Shown in pieces: positions 37,668 to 51,605 of a stretch of 64,000 nt of DNA (its first letter is position 1; the number at the start of each line of letters is the position of its first letter). The notes under the pieces were generated by a model. It was not told where the DNA came from and ran no database searches. It saw only the letters and a list, made by a program, of their open reading frames with translations. Source of the DNA: Russula earlei (taxonomy: Eukaryota > Basidiomycota > Agaricomycetes > Russulales > Russulaceae); assembly GCA_025769875.1 (NCBI GenBank), contig JAGFNK010000023.1, positions 62,001 to 126,000 on the forward strand, written 5' to 3'. A program made the position numbers and the translations under genes.

Positions 37668-38279
37668 ACGAAACACCCAGGGGAAGCCTCTGTTGCACAG
37701 CTGTTGTGTTATCTCGTGTCACTCCTCTTCATTGGTTTCATTGTATCGGAGGACACGGGCTCTATCTCTCTCGTCTTTCTGGTTAGGTTTGTCTTTCCAC
37801 GATTTTGTGTGCTGAATCATCCGTACTAGTAGTCTCCTGAGTTGTATTCATAGGAAATAGTGACTAGGTTGAATTGTTGGCCCAGAGAGGATTCAATGAA
37901 TGTCGAGATCCCATTGGCAGTCTTTGGCGACTGAGGTATATCATGACCGATGCCAATGAGTACTGTTGCTTTCTGTTGCCAGGTCCCTCTCGCGGACGCC
38001 TTAACCCCGTCTTGCTGATACTCGAAGGTAGAGACCATGCCCACCTTGGGAAGATGATTCGGACAGAAATACGACGGCAGAGACTGAGGTACGACGGTAG
38101 GTATATAACGAACTGGGAGTTTAAGGGAACGGTATAGTAGAAAATGAAGAGGGTGTGCTCGTTTGGCGGTGTCCAAGCTCACATTGAATGGAATGCGTTC
38201 TTCGAATGACGATGTTCGCCACACCCCCGTATCAGTGGAACGACCGATCTAGGTGAACATGAACACCATATCCGCCTGC
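37668..38279. other. Intergenic region between convergent genes
   Basis: About 610 nt between the second HECT gene (ending 37667, plus) and DPM1 (ending 38280, minus). No domain-bearing frame or repeat was seen; it probably holds the two 3' ends. Confidence 0.4.
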
Positions 38280-40025
<1,746 letters not shown>

Positions 40026-43000
40026 TCAGTGAGCTTGTGGGTGGCATGCTATGTCCACTCTGCGCCATGCCTTACTAACAGTTGCTCCATTTTCTGCCTT
40101 CCCGGTGACCCTGCTGGCGACCTGAAGTGGTGTCTGACCTTGATTGTCACGAGAGTTGACATCAACACCCATCGTCAACAGCCATTGAGCGATGTTCAAC
40201 TGTCCCGCTCGCGCGGCCACATGTAATGGAGTCTGGCCGTCCTCATCCTGGACACCTGGGTCTACCTCATGTTCCAGGAGTAGGAGCGAGACATCCTCGC
40301 TGAACTTATCACCGACATCGGAAAGTAGAAACACGACATCCTCACAATATTCGTGGAGTGGGGTCCGGCCTCGATTGTCACGTGCGTTCACATCAACACC
40401 TTTCTCCAGAAGCCGCCTGGCGAACTTGAGGTTTCCATGTCGTAACGCCACATGTAGGGGAGTCTGGCCGTTCTTGTCAGCAACGCCTGGTTTTGCACCG
40501 TGGTCCAGTAGTAGTAACGCGACGTCGTTTGTCCAATTCTCGTGGAGTGGGGTCCGGCCTCGATTGTCACGTGCGTTCACATCAACACCTTTCTCCAGAA
40601 GCCGCCTGGCGAACTTGAGGTTTCCATGTCGTAACGCCACATGTAGGGGAGTCTGGCCGTCCTTGTCAGCAACGCCTGGTTTTGCACCGTGGTCCAGTAG
40701 TAGTAACGCGACGTCGTCTGTCCAACTGTCGTGGAGTGGGGTCCGGTCTCGATTGTCACGTGCGTTCACATCAACACCTTTCTCCAGAAGCCGCCTGGCG
40801 ACCTTGAGGTTTCCATGTCGTAACGCCACATTTAGCGGGGTCTGGCCGCCCTCATCACGAACGCCTGGTTCTGCGCCATGGTCCAGCAGCAGCGCCGCCA
40901 CATCGTCTCTACAATTCTCGTGGAGTGGGGTCCGGCCTCGATTGTCACGTGAGTTGACATCAACACCGAGTTCCAGAAGCCGCTGAGCGAGCCTGAGACT
41001 TGTTCTTCGTGAGGCCACGTGTAGCGGGGTCTGGCCATCCTTGTCCCGAACGCCTGGGTTTGCGCCATTCTCCAGCAAAATTAGCGCAACATCCACCGTC
41101 TGCGCTGATGCGGATATTATGAAGTCATTCATCTGTAGAGTGTGGAGTGGTGTCTGGCCTCGATTGTTACGCGAGTTGACATCAACACCAAGCCGCAGAA
41201 GCCACCGAGCGAGCTTGAGATTTCCTTGTCGTGTAGCCAAATGTAATAGAGTCTGACCCTCGCCGTCCAGGGTATTTGGATCTGCACCTTGCCTGACAAG
41301 CAGATCCGCGACGTCCAGAAGGTCACGCGACCAAGCCGCATAAATTGGAGACCAGCCGTCCTCGTTCGAATGATTTACATCTGCCCCATGATCGAGAAGT
41401 AGTTTCGTCATTTCCATGCTTGTCTCCACTGGCCCATATTTTAACGCAATATTGAGCGAGGTCATCCCACGGCGATCGATGGCGTTTATCATTGCACCCC
41501 GATTAAGTAATACTCTGGAGACTTCGACGTGTCCCCCCTCAGATGCGCAATGCAAAGGTGTGTCGTCCTCATGGCCGCGAGAATTGACATCAGCATTCTT
41601 TGTGAGCAGAAACTGCGTGACTTCAAGATAACCCTCTCGAGACGCGGCATGCAGTGGGGTATGGTAGTAACCTCCAGGCGCATTCACGTCCTGCGAGAGT
41701 GTATTGACCAGCCATTCTGCTACACCATGGAGGCCGCACAGTGCTGCATAATATAGCGGAGTTACCCAGTTTTCCGCGGTCATGAAACCCTCATAATCAA
41801 TATCGTGGATCCGAATCCAGGTCGCAAAATGGGGCTTCCTCGGATCGAATAGCGACTTCACCATATTTTCTGTCCGCGATAACGCACTCTCGACTTTCGC
41901 ATGCTCCACCCAATACTCAGCAGCGTATTCGGCAAGGGGGAAGTCCTTCATGGTGCGGTTTAGTGTCGTGTGATCATCTAGGTGGAGCAGAATCGAAAGA
42001 CACGCCTCTGTGACCAGGGTATGTGCATGTTCGAGGGAAGTGTAGTACCGAGGAACACGCCCTTCTCCAATCCGCGTCGATGTCAAGTACTCCTTGACAG
42101 AAAAGTGAGAGAATTGTATGACCGTCGAGTCATCCACATCGACTACGGCAATCAAACTAGAGCATATGGAGAGCACCATATCTCTCGGATTTCCAGGACG
42201 CCAGTCTGCTCGAAATGTTGGGGCTGCTCCTTCCTCGAATTCAAAAGCAAGAAATTCCGCAAGCTCTTCGACGCAGAGTGGACGGAAAGCGACCAAAAGG
42301 AATTGAAATAGACGATGGGCATAAGCCCAGTTGTCCTTGTCGATGTCCAGCAACGTGCGCTCGTACGTCTCATCCAATGTGTCTGGCAATTCGTCGACAG
42401 TGGGTCGGATGCGATGTTGAAGACATCGTCGCAACCTATCCAGCTGGCAGAATACCCATCGAAACCTGATTTCCAACTCAGTCAAAATCGAAGCCGGACG
42501 ATGATGCCTCACATTCCGTCAGCTTTTTTTGAGAGCCTCTCAATGACATATTCTTTGTCTTCGTTTCTCCATTTGCGTGTCTTCATATCCGAATATATGA
42601 ACCACTTGATATAATTCGTGATGTCCGTCATTTGTCCCCTCTCGTCGTGAAGAGAAATGGTATGAGACGCTAACGATTTGAGGACTGCCTCGATGTCTGT
42701 CTCCGGTCGACTTGTGATACAAAGAGACAGGTTTGGACTCTGTAATTCCGATAGCCACTTCAAAAGCGACAACACATCTTCCCGAGGTGATGGCGTGCCC
42801 ACGTTATTTGGACACTCATCGAGTGCGTCAATCACAATGTATGTCGGTGCTTGACCCGGGACGGCTAGCATATTTCTGAAGCATTTTCTGAGTGCCTCAT
42901 CGCTAGGCTGTCGAGACCCAGCGTCGTATTCCGAGTATAGATCAGACAGCTTTTCGGAATAGCCGTCTGATTGGGCAGCGAGTTGTATGACGAACGAAGA

Positions 43001-44507
43001 GATCATTCCCCGGGCATATTTCTTTGACTCGTCTTTAAAATCAAAGAAGAAGAAGGCAGTGGATGCCTGTCCGGTCCCGCGTGACTTTGTAATGTCTTCA
43101 ATAATCGAGGAGCTAGATAGGGACATCAGTCTTGTGAGATGAGACATGGTCGAGCGAAACGCACGAAATAATGGTCTTTCCCGATCCAGCTGTAAAAACG
43201 GGCTTCAGTTCAAGCAACGAAGACAGACAGAAAAGAAAAAAGTATACGTTTGCCGTGAATCCACAGGAATGATCCAGTCGCCCTTTTATACTGTGAGAAA
43301 GTGTTTCCGTGTATGAACCATTCCGCGCTTCCCTCGAGATGAGCCTTCCTTGCCGTGTTGTAGTTTATTGATGGATCAGGTGGAGACAACCATCTTCGAC
43401 ATTTTTCTTGTATCTCATCACCTAGAAGGTCATATTAGCCATTGTTGACGGCAATTGCAACTGAACACACGTCTCGACTTGTTGATCTCAGCTTGTCAGT
43501 TGCTGCAAGAGTACTTTCACCACTGTCAACTCTAAATGCATACTCTACGAGAAAAAACATACCGAGGGCATGATGAATATCATCCATCAACACGCTTCTG
43601 TCTAGATGAAAGGGACGAGCGTTAAGGACAGCATGGAGCATCAAGAAGGGAGTCCAGCGCACCATCCATAACGACCTTCATATTCTTAACAAGACCATAG
43701 ACGACTTCAAGCGTCTGCGTCGCCGCCATTCGAGCTTCTTCTTGCGTGAGCCGGTCCAATCTTTGCAGCACTGCTTCCACATCATTCTCCCCTAGGAGCT
43801 TCTTTCCGAATTTCTCTGCATCACACGGCGTTAATAAGTTCCATATCAGAGAGGATGAGACACACTCAGTCGTCCTTGCTTAGCTTGTTGTATCGCAAGG
43901 GAGATGGTAGAGAGCAGTTCGATCAGAATCTTAACGATGATTTCAGTTATTAACGTCGTAGTTGGAATCTTGGTATAGATGTCAAGCCGCTTGAGGAACA
44001 ATTCGAATGACTCAAAAAGGTCAAGAAGGGCGTCGTAGCTCGCGCTGACATCCTTGATCGCCTGATGAAGATCATAGATTCATAAGATTCCAGTCGAGCT
44101 AACTGAAGCAAGAAGCCCACCGAAAGAAGTATACCAATTCCAGCGCAGACGACTTTTACTGGCGGGAAAGCCTAGGCAGGAAAGTGTTGTCATTGGGAGA
44201 ATGTCAGTGAAGCAAGGGGTGGCCGCACCAAAGCTACACCCTCATTGAGGACACCACTGGTAGAAAAGTTATACAACACATCAACTGTTCGCTTAATCCA
44301 CATCATGAGCTTTCCGACATCTCCTCGAAAGTCAAGAAAATTTTGTTTTTGTTCCAAAAGGACGTCGAGGATGGATTCAACAGATCCGCACTGTAGGAGC
44401 TTGTTGAAGATCTGATGTTGGACCAAGTTGGACCCTGTTCGATTCTCGAATTCATGGAGAGCAGCTTGAAAGAGGTATATCAGCTCTGGAGAGGGATTAT
44501 TAGACAT
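40026..44507 (-). CDS. STAND NLR-like receptor: Goodbye-NACHT-ankyrin repeats
   Basis: Fungal NOD-like receptor. The N-terminal Goodbye-type domain opens with ELIYLFQAALHEFENRTGSN, continues LLQCGSVESILDVLLEQKQN and KLMMWIKRTVDVLYN, and ends PPVKVVCAGIGILLS. A helical linker leads to RRWLSPPDPSINYNTARKAH and FLWIHGK. The Walker A loop GKPGSGKT is rebuilt across introns around a 25-nt exon (43165-43189). The Walker B strand is PTYIVIDALDECP and the sensor region LSLCITSRPETDIEAVL. A helical STAND module follows (ADGM-FRWVFCQLDRLRRCL, LCVEELAEFLAFEF, SHFSVKEYLTS). At least fifteen ankyrin repeats then run from about 41720 to 40100. The 40026-42512 frame is open for 828 codons, so the gene looks intact. 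Such proteins mediate allorecognition or defence; the specificity and effector mode of this one are unknown. Confidence 0.85.
40362..40930 (-). repeat. 189-bp tandem repeats (double ankyrin units) in the STAND gene
   Basis: Three consecutive units with a 189-bp period (boundaries near 40362, 40551, 40740 and 40929), the first two nearly identical at DNA level over the full unit, the third a little more diverged. Each encodes a 63-residue pair of ankyrin repeats, one of 33 residues (GQTPLHVALRHGNLKFARRL start) and one shortened to 30 (GRTPLHENWTNDVALLLLDH start). Flanking units of the same design (to about 40160 and 41130) are more diverged. Confidence 0.88.
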
Positions 44508-44995
44508 GGTAGTCGTAGAGTGCGTCGATTCGTGGAGATGGAGGAGTTGAGAGCACCAAAATACTGCACCGCTTTTAACCGCCGAGATACTAGTACACGA
44601 GGCCCTGCGAGCGATTCAGGTGGCGGCATTGCACCTGGACTCGGGTTACTGAATCGAGTTGGACGATAGGCGCTGAGCAAAAGAATACAAAGTGGTCAGA
44701 AACTGATATCACTGTTCTCACCGATCTGACCTTTGAGCCGCATTCTAACAATAAACTGTGTATGTACCCCGCATATTGTGATGCGAGTCAGTCAGATTGA
44801 TTCTCTTTCGCTCTTGAAGACTGATTATGTATCCATCTCTGCATGTGTATACTCATTATGGATGCAACTGTACACGCTCTCCGCACGAAGGACTAGTATG
44901 AGGGAGGACTGCAACGGCGATTTTGTCTCAGATGTCAATATATCATACACTTACATACCACGGTGTGGAATTGAAGGCGCGATACAAATATTCCA
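44508..44995. other. Intergenic region, no supported gene
   Basis: About 490 nt between the STAND receptor start and the Sen34 stop, both minus strand; probably the STAND promoter and the Sen34 3' end. Nothing else recognised. Confidence 0.4.
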
Positions 44996-45950
44996 TTACC
45001 CAAAACCTGCCCACTCGACTCGATGCTCATGTAAGTGACATCTCGGCTCACTGGGTCCCATCCACATAAAAGGTGGGCCTTCTTCGTTGCGGTGCCAAGT
45101 CGACCATGTGCGACAACTTCCATGGGGCGTAACGGAGCAGACGGGGTCGTTTGAACGGTGGCAACGAAGTGTGAATGATACCTCAGCGGATCACCTGTAT
45201 CCACGTGCGCGGAGACCCGCGACATGCGTGCGGGGCAGCAAAAGCGGTGAGTCGAGGGGGCAATGACTACGACAAGCAGCACACGCACCTGGATATACAA
45301 GCCAGTCCCCGCCAAACTTGCTGCCCCCGCCCATGTAATACCCCTTCTCCCAGAGATCGCGGAAGACCTCACACCGGGCGCGCTCTTCCGCGTTCGCAGG
45401 ATGGCTCCACACGCCAGCGTCGCGGGCGGCGTCCAGCGTGTCGTATGTGTGTCGCCGCGGCGCGCCGGAGTCGCCATCGCCATCGGCCTCGTGTTCGTGT
45501 TCATACCACGGGAACGCGTCGGACGTCGTCGGAACCGAGACCGTGTAAACCGCGTTGGCCGCAGGTGCGTCTTGTTCCCCACTACCTAATGTCGCTCCCC
45601 CAGTCTCGAGCATGCGCGTCTGCGTCTGCAGCTGGTGTTGTAGCACTAGCTGCTGCTGCTGCTGCTGCCAGCTGACGGCGCCGTGCCTCGCGCTCTGCGC
45701 GCTTCTGCTGTATCTCAGCCGCTACAGCGTCTTGGGCTGATGTGGCCGTCTCTACGGTTGCTGCTGCAGCGGCGTCTTCGCCCGCGCGCCGCGCGCGTCG
45801 TCCAAGCTGGTGAGAGATGTTCTGCCTGCGGGACACGTCCCACGTTTCCAGCTGCGCGAGTGTAGGAGTGTGGTGAGCAGCGGGGTCGTGCACAATCGTC
45901 GCGAGCTCTGGATGCACGCAAAGGATCGGGGCAGAGTCGAGATTTAACAC
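44996..45950 (-). CDS. SEN34: tRNA-splicing endonuclease catalytic subunit Sen34
   Basis: Catalytic subunit of the SEN complex that cuts the 3' splice site of intron-containing tRNAs. The N-terminus has ETWDVSRRQNISHQLGRRAR and a long charged helix (AAEIQQKRAEREARRRQ) with a CAG/Gln repeat. The C-terminal nuclease domain holds CEVFRDLWEKGYYMGGGSKF then GGDWLVYPG-DPLRYHSHFVATV and GRLGTATKKAHLLC. The Tyr, His and Lys catalytic triad residues are all visible. An intron splits PG|DP. Two frame problems occur: one extra base near 45668 (in CTGGCAG before the CAG run), and a 5-bp tandem duplication (CGAGT twice) just before the end. Without the duplication the gene ends SIEWAGFG at 44996; with it the frame runs on to 44935 as SSGQVLGNG. 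Divergent start region is GC-rich. Confidence 0.85.
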
Positions 45951-47612
45951 GGGAGGTTAGTGAGGGAGGAGGGAGGGAGAGTCAAGGGGGCGCCGGGACG
46001 ATGGATGAGATGGAAGGACGGATGGGAATCACCCACGCTTTTCAACGAGAAGGACGAGCTCTTCAGGCATGAGGATAAGGGGCAGACCGAGGAACACGTT
46101 CTGCTGCGACAGATGAGGGAGTGTCCCGGAGAGCACGCCGCAGATACGGTGTTCTGAGCGGAGGGTGGCGACGTCTACATGGGTAAAACGTTGCTTTGTG
46201 GTGGTGGATATAAAGGATATAGTAGCGCACGATCAACATTCCAAACGAAAGCGATGTGATTGGAAACGTGGATTGGTATTCGGGTTGTCATTTGGCCCAC
46301 TCACAATTGGATGATGGATGGGTAAGAAAAGGTGAAGAGTACAGTATCGAGCGAGACACGCGAGGTTTCCGTCTCTCCTCTCGCCACCATCATCTCCCTC
46401 GCGACATCGGCCCCCCGACGCAACCCCAGAAACGGCCGAAGTGCCTCGACCGCCCTAGTTGCTCTCCTCTGACTCGCTCTACTTGCCTGTTACCTCCCTT
46501 TAGTGTTTTCTTTCCCTCACCCCTGGTTTAGACTCACGCTCTGACCAGTTCTCGACCACTCGTTTCTCCTAACTACCCCGCCTTCGGTCTAACTGACTCA
46601 TCTCAGTACTGTACGATACCCGCCCATTCGCGACTCGTACATTACGTACCTCTCTGCTTCCTCGACTTCGGGGCAAGGTTATGGGAGAATAGAGTCGCCC
46701 CTTCCTCCCTTCTTCAAGTCTATCTTTTCCCTCGCGCACTCTTCACAATCTCACCGTAGCCTACGGCACACCGATGCGTCGATCTACACCAGTGTGGGTT
46801 GCTCGCTGAACAAAGTAGGCAGATTCTTGATCCCATTCGATTAGCAAGTGTCTCCCTCTCTTTGGCATTAAGCACTTCCAGCTGGGCTTAGGATAGTGGC
46901 GATATTGTCTTCAGGCTGTGGGTCAGAGCGCGAATCTCTGGGTTGCCAATCCATGAGGTTGACTGATACAGGGCGTAACTGGGGGCAATCAATGCAAAGT
47001 GCCACACTCGAAACAAGCGCATGGTTCTGGTTGGTTCACGCTTTGTCAAACATTCGGTGGATTGGCCATTTGAACAACCTGATCATGTGGCTTGTAGTTT
47101 TGACAATTCAGTGGGGCACAAGATGCATTGGGACTGGCTGATTGTTCATTGAGCATGGGGCCTACCAGAACTGCGTTGGCCGGGCCGCTAGATCTGATCC
47201 CAAAGTCTATAGTACCTGCCGTGCGCATCCCACGGCAATACCGCTCGGTCTGTGTTTCGAAGAACTCAGAACAATTGATGTTGCGAGTCCATGATCTCAG
47301 TACAGTCAATTCCCATTGGTGGTATCAACGCAAGTGAGGTGTGTCGAAGCGGGCAGGTCCCGGGGGTGTTGAGCGGTTCTGGAGGCGGTTAGTAAGAGGC
47401 AGCACCCGGCTCATCGAAAGAACTCTATTTGGATCACACAGGCATGCAGGACGCGCGCCTTCTAGTGACGTTCACGCTTGATGCAACGGTCACATTGAAA
47501 CTGTTCTGGGGAGATGATGAAGAGTGTGTCACCTCCGCGTATCATAACCTCCTCATACTATTGATTGATTTGAAGATACGGGAAGGATATACCGCCCAAG
47601 GTAACTTCATCC
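45951..47612. other. Intergenic region, no supported gene
   Basis: About 1.66 kb. It contains a TATA-like GATATAAAGG near 46207 and a long pyrimidine-rich segment on the plus strand (about 46370-46780) that looks like a basidiomycete promoter, but no coding exon with a recognisable domain follows on the plus strand before the P450 end. A non-coding RNA or a small unrecognised gene is possible. Confidence 0.35.
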
Positions 47613-49570
47613 TCACGACATCCGTAGCTCACGTTCCTGTGACAGCAAGCCAGACGCCTCTAAAAATCGTGGAGTGATCTCACACTCGAAGGGAATCGGG
47701 GGACTGGAAGTGCTCAAGCAAGTTAGCATCGCATCGATTAGGAGATACGAATCTCCTTACACAATGACCCCGTGATCTATAAACCCATCCAAGTCCAAAG
47801 GAAGAAATTTGCCCAACGCATCTTTTTTACGCTCGATTTTGCTGGCCCATAAAGTGATCGCAATTTCGATGAAAAGGGAGCTGTTAGCGACATGGCGACC
47901 AGGGCATTCCCTGCGGCCAAATCCATATGAAAAATGACCTTCCTCCTTGGAGTCGGATGGGCCAGGCGCAATGTCTCCATTGGCATCAAGATGCCGCGTC
48001 GGGTCAAAATGCGCTGCATTCTCCCCATAGATTTCAGGATCGCGGTTTATTTGCCATATATTCGAGATACAAATGGTGCCCTTGGGGATGAACATTCCTT
48101 GGTACCAGTCGTCCTCGGTCAGTCGATGAGGTAGGCCAAGTGGAGCGACCTGGCCTCCAGCGCAGGAGTTCTTTGATCATGGCACGAATGTAGGGTAAGT
48201 GCGGATAGTCGGCGAAGGTGGGCAAACGGGTTCGGCCAACGACTGCGTCGAGTTCTGCGTGTGCACGAGCCTGGGTCTCTGGGTATGCAAGCATTGCAAG
48301 TACCCACCAAGCCAGCGCAACAGAACTGGTGTCCGTACCACCGATACTGCGGAGCGGGATGAGACATGGATCCCGGAATCGGCATGCAACAGTGCCTACT
48401 ACATGGTCCCCGCAAGCCACGAACGCTTCCCTTGATGACAGCTTGTTTTTATGCGCATCGCGAATCAATGTTGCGCCTAGGCTTTGATGATCATCTCCCT
48501 TTGCCTATGCGAGAGAGTCACATGTATAATGCGGTAGTTCATAAGTAAAAAGTGCTCGTACCACGTTTGCCTCAACTGCATGAAGAAGGCCTTCAAACAT
48601 TGCTGAACCATCCTTGAAACATTCCTCGGCATCGCGTTTCCACTTCGCCATGCTACTTCACATGATTCACCGTCGATTGCTTGTAATATATTCGGTGAGG
48701 CGCACCTGCTAGGAATATATCGCATCCATGGGAAAAACTCAACCAGATAAGCACCTGGATAAGCAGCGCGCGTTACACGATCTGCGAAACCAGTGATGGC
48801 CAAGACAACGTGATCTTGTTCAGATGTGAGTGAGGGGTACTTGTAGAGGACAGACAAAATCGTTGATGCTGCGGCGCGGAGAAAATGCCGGTTCCATTTT
48901 GCGGGCTCAGCCAGTAAGTCACAAGCCAGGAAGACAGCTTCCGTTGTTTGTGTTTCATAAAATCTCTTGACCGCGCCTTTGTTGAACCCTTCATGGGAAG
49001 CCTTGCGCATCCGACGCCAACTGAGGAGTGTTTTTTTCGCATGAAGGCGAAGGATTGACTTGGAAAGGAAGCAAGACTAACGTATCACCGTACTGGGCCA
49101 AGGCGAAGATAAGGCCACCAGTCATGATGTCACCTGCAACGATGCTTCGTGGCCGATCAGAGTATATCCCTGAGCGTCGATCAAGCAGATCTACGGCAAC
49201 TCTATGCGAGTTAAGAACAACTATCGGCTGGCCAGCTACGTTGAGGTAGATGAGCTCTCCTGGTCGGCTCCAATTCAGAAATAATCTAAGAGAGGAAGGA
49301 GACAAAGAACTCACCGTAGTCCTTTCGCCATGACGCGAACTTGAGCCATTGTCCCGTTTTCAGCTCGAGGAGATTCCCTATGATCGGGTAACCACGGGGC
49401 CCTGGAGGTAGCTTGCGATACGGACTCGCAAAGTAGCGAATTGTATAGAGCACAATGACGCCAAGAATGACGCCAACTGAGAGAATTCCGCGCTGTTGCA
49501 CCTTCAGCCAAAGGAGGAGTGTTGAAGACTCAGAAGCCTCAAGCAGGCGGAAGGAGGCGGCGAAGGACAT
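47613..49570 (-). CDS. Cytochrome P450 (microsomal, basidiomycete type)
   Basis: Haem monooxygenase, likely in secondary metabolism or xenobiotic oxidation; the substrate cannot be told. The preferred start is Met at 49570 (MSFAASFRLLEA) before a membrane anchor (GILSVGVILGVIVLYTI) and the hinge KLPPGPRGYPIIGN. Blocks: YLNVAGQPIVVLNSHRVAVD, GDIMTGGLIFALAQYGD, a variant I-helix IGGTDTSSVALAWWVLAML (oxygen-binding GGTDTS), the K-helix ExxR in MIKELLRWRP, and PERF-like AAHFDPTRHL. The haem loop is HFSYGFGRRECPGRHVA, with the Cys present and Tyr where Phe is usual. An intron at the end adds PPIPFECEITPRF and stop 47613-47615. An extra base near 48150 shifts RWRP|VAPLGLPHRLTEDD. No other biosynthetic genes are adjacent. 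Confidence 0.85.
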
Positions 49571-50320
49571 GACTGTACACAACCTGTGGGTGGGGGCTAC
49601 TAGCATTGTGGGACGAGTAGCAAGGCATATTTTATGGAAACCGTGACGGTAAGGAAAAAATTTCAAGATACTAGTACCATTTCCCCATAAGATTGAACGC
49701 TTCAGGTTTCCAAAACGCCAGTACTAGGAGTAAGATTACTTACAAGGCCAAGTACAGTCGTCTCGTTCAAGGGTTCAGTAGAGAACCACAAATGCAGATG
49801 GAGACACAACACTTGAGTGATTGGACGATTCTGTGGATTGGATCAGTATCCCGACACCCTACCATCACGAATCTTGTCCTCCTCGAGGGCGCTCATTTTC
49901 TTTCAGTTCCAAGGTCCTGCGGAGTGTGCCTGAGAATTGGTCAAAAATGGGAACCTCCGACTCCAGTCGCACGTCACACGGCACATCAATTTCACCCGAC
50001 TCGTCGGATACGACCTACTCTCGGCTTATTAGTGTCGTCCGTCGTCCGTGTTTCAACCTTGACTTGAAGGGGATGCCCGCTGTAGTGAGGACACGCCGAC
50101 CACGGGCCGTGGTCCGAAGCCCTGCGTGCACGAGTCAGGTCACCGACCTGAGACTCATCACCGTGGCCTTCACTTTGTGCAGTTTGTATTCATCGGATCC
50201 CTATGCAGCGTGATGCACGAACTCTATGTGATTGTCCATGTTCCCTGCATGCTGTACTCTCGCGATTGTCCATCTGTGGTCCCCACAACGCAAGCAGGGG
50301 TTGCTAGCCTCCCAATGGGC
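49571..50320. other. Intergenic region, no supported gene
   Basis: About 750 nt upstream of the P450 and downstream of the LACTB2-type gene. Short frames only, without domains, and no repeat recognised. Confidence 0.4.
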
Positions 50321-51482
50321 CTATTGCACGAGCTCCCATTTCTCGACCTTCCATTCACCACCCAACGACCTCACCTTTCCGTCCTTCTCCAATTTCTTCA
50401 TATGCAACTGAACACCTCTCGCCGCAGCTTCCCACAGCGACTCTGGGTAGCCCTCGTACACCTTTGACACGATGGTCCATGTTGTCCATGATCCACCAGG
50501 CGGTTCCGTGCGGAGCACCGCCAGAATTTGCGCCTCTCGCTCCAGCCGATGATCAATGTACATACGAATGGTCTGGGGCCCATCGCGCACGACGGGTCCA
50601 TGCCCAGGGTAGAGTATGTCGTATTTGTCGCGGAAGTCGAGCATCCTCTGGAGGCTCGCCAAGTAAACGCTCAAGTCTTCGAAGACGGCTGTACCTTGTC
50701 CAAGGACGGTGTCCCCCGTGAATAACGCACGGTCTGCAGGGAAAACGAGAGAGATGGAATCAGTGGTGTGCCCGGGGCAGTGCAAAATCTGGAGCGTCCA
50801 GTCGCGGGAGTCTGAACCCGGCGGCAAGCCTGAGGGAATCAGTGTCTGGCCATCTGCCAAATCATGGAATACGTTTCCTCCCGGTGCGGGAGTGTAATCG
50901 CCCTCCTGCAGTTCTGATACGGTCCCGTCAAGGACGGCGTCCCTTTGCGACGCAGGGAGGGGGAACTTATGTATGCGGGGAGGAATGAATGGCCTTTCGG
51001 GGTTCCGTTTGGCCCAGAGTTCCCGGCAGAGGCTGAGCACCGACGGTAGACCACGAACATGGTCTTGGTGCCGATGAGTTAAGATTATGTCCGAGATATC
51101 AGGCAGCGATGGGTGCCGCGGACTCTCGAGTACTGTGCGTAAGAACGGGGGGTATTCCGGCTTCCCCTCGCCCGTGTCCACGAGGATGTGTGGGTTAGAC
51201 GAGCCGACGACGTATGTATCAGTTCCTACAGTGGCTCATACATGCGTGTCAATGACTGTCTTTTGGAAAGCTGACCTTGCAAGGTAAATTTCCCTGGATT
51301 CTTGTGGGGATAAAATATAGTGACTTGAGTCGCAGAGTCATGGCAATAGGTGTACATACCTGACCCAATATCCTGACCAATTGGTCACTGATCTGTTAAG
51401 CATCGCTCTGTAAGCTTCAGGTGAGGAAAACATTAGAGGTAGGTACTCGGGTCACAGAATCCAAGACCGCAAGTTTTTCCAT
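50321..51482 (-). CDS. LACTB2-type metallo-beta-lactamase-fold hydrolase
   Basis: Member of the LACTB2/glyoxalase II-like group; human LACTB2 is a mitochondrial endoribonuclease, while the fungal relatives are mostly uncharacterised or linked to polyketide release. Exons join as MEKLAVLDSVTR-ISDQLVRILGQ-NPGKFTLQG-TDTYVVGSSNPHILVDTGEG. The metal ligands are visible: HRHQDH (HxHxDH motif), CPGHTTDS, FTGDTVLG and LYPGHGP. A winged C-terminal helix region follows (HMKKLEKDGKV), ending VEKWELVQ. About 330 residues, near the family norm of 290-330. The start is the ATG ending at 51482, only about 120 nt from the divergent CWC22 gene. No frame breaks. Confidence 0.87.
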
Positions 51483-51605
51483 TTGTCAGTTTGGGGGGGG
51501 GGGGCTTGAGAGGTACGATGGAATGTAAGGCTGGTCAGCCCAGCTTAGTCAGCGGTAGGAGTCACACCGTTACGCGGTGTAACTGGCACTTGCATTTGTT
51601 CGACG

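Noticed and set aside
40192..40986. Plus-strand open frame of 264 codons opposite the ankyrin repeats
   Set aside because: It is the antisense shadow of the repeat-bearing exon; it repeats with the same 189-bp period and encodes no recognisable domain.
47429..47677. Plus-strand frame of 82 codons near the P450
   Set aside because: It overlaps the last P450 exon on the opposite strand, which carries the conserved FECEITPRF block.
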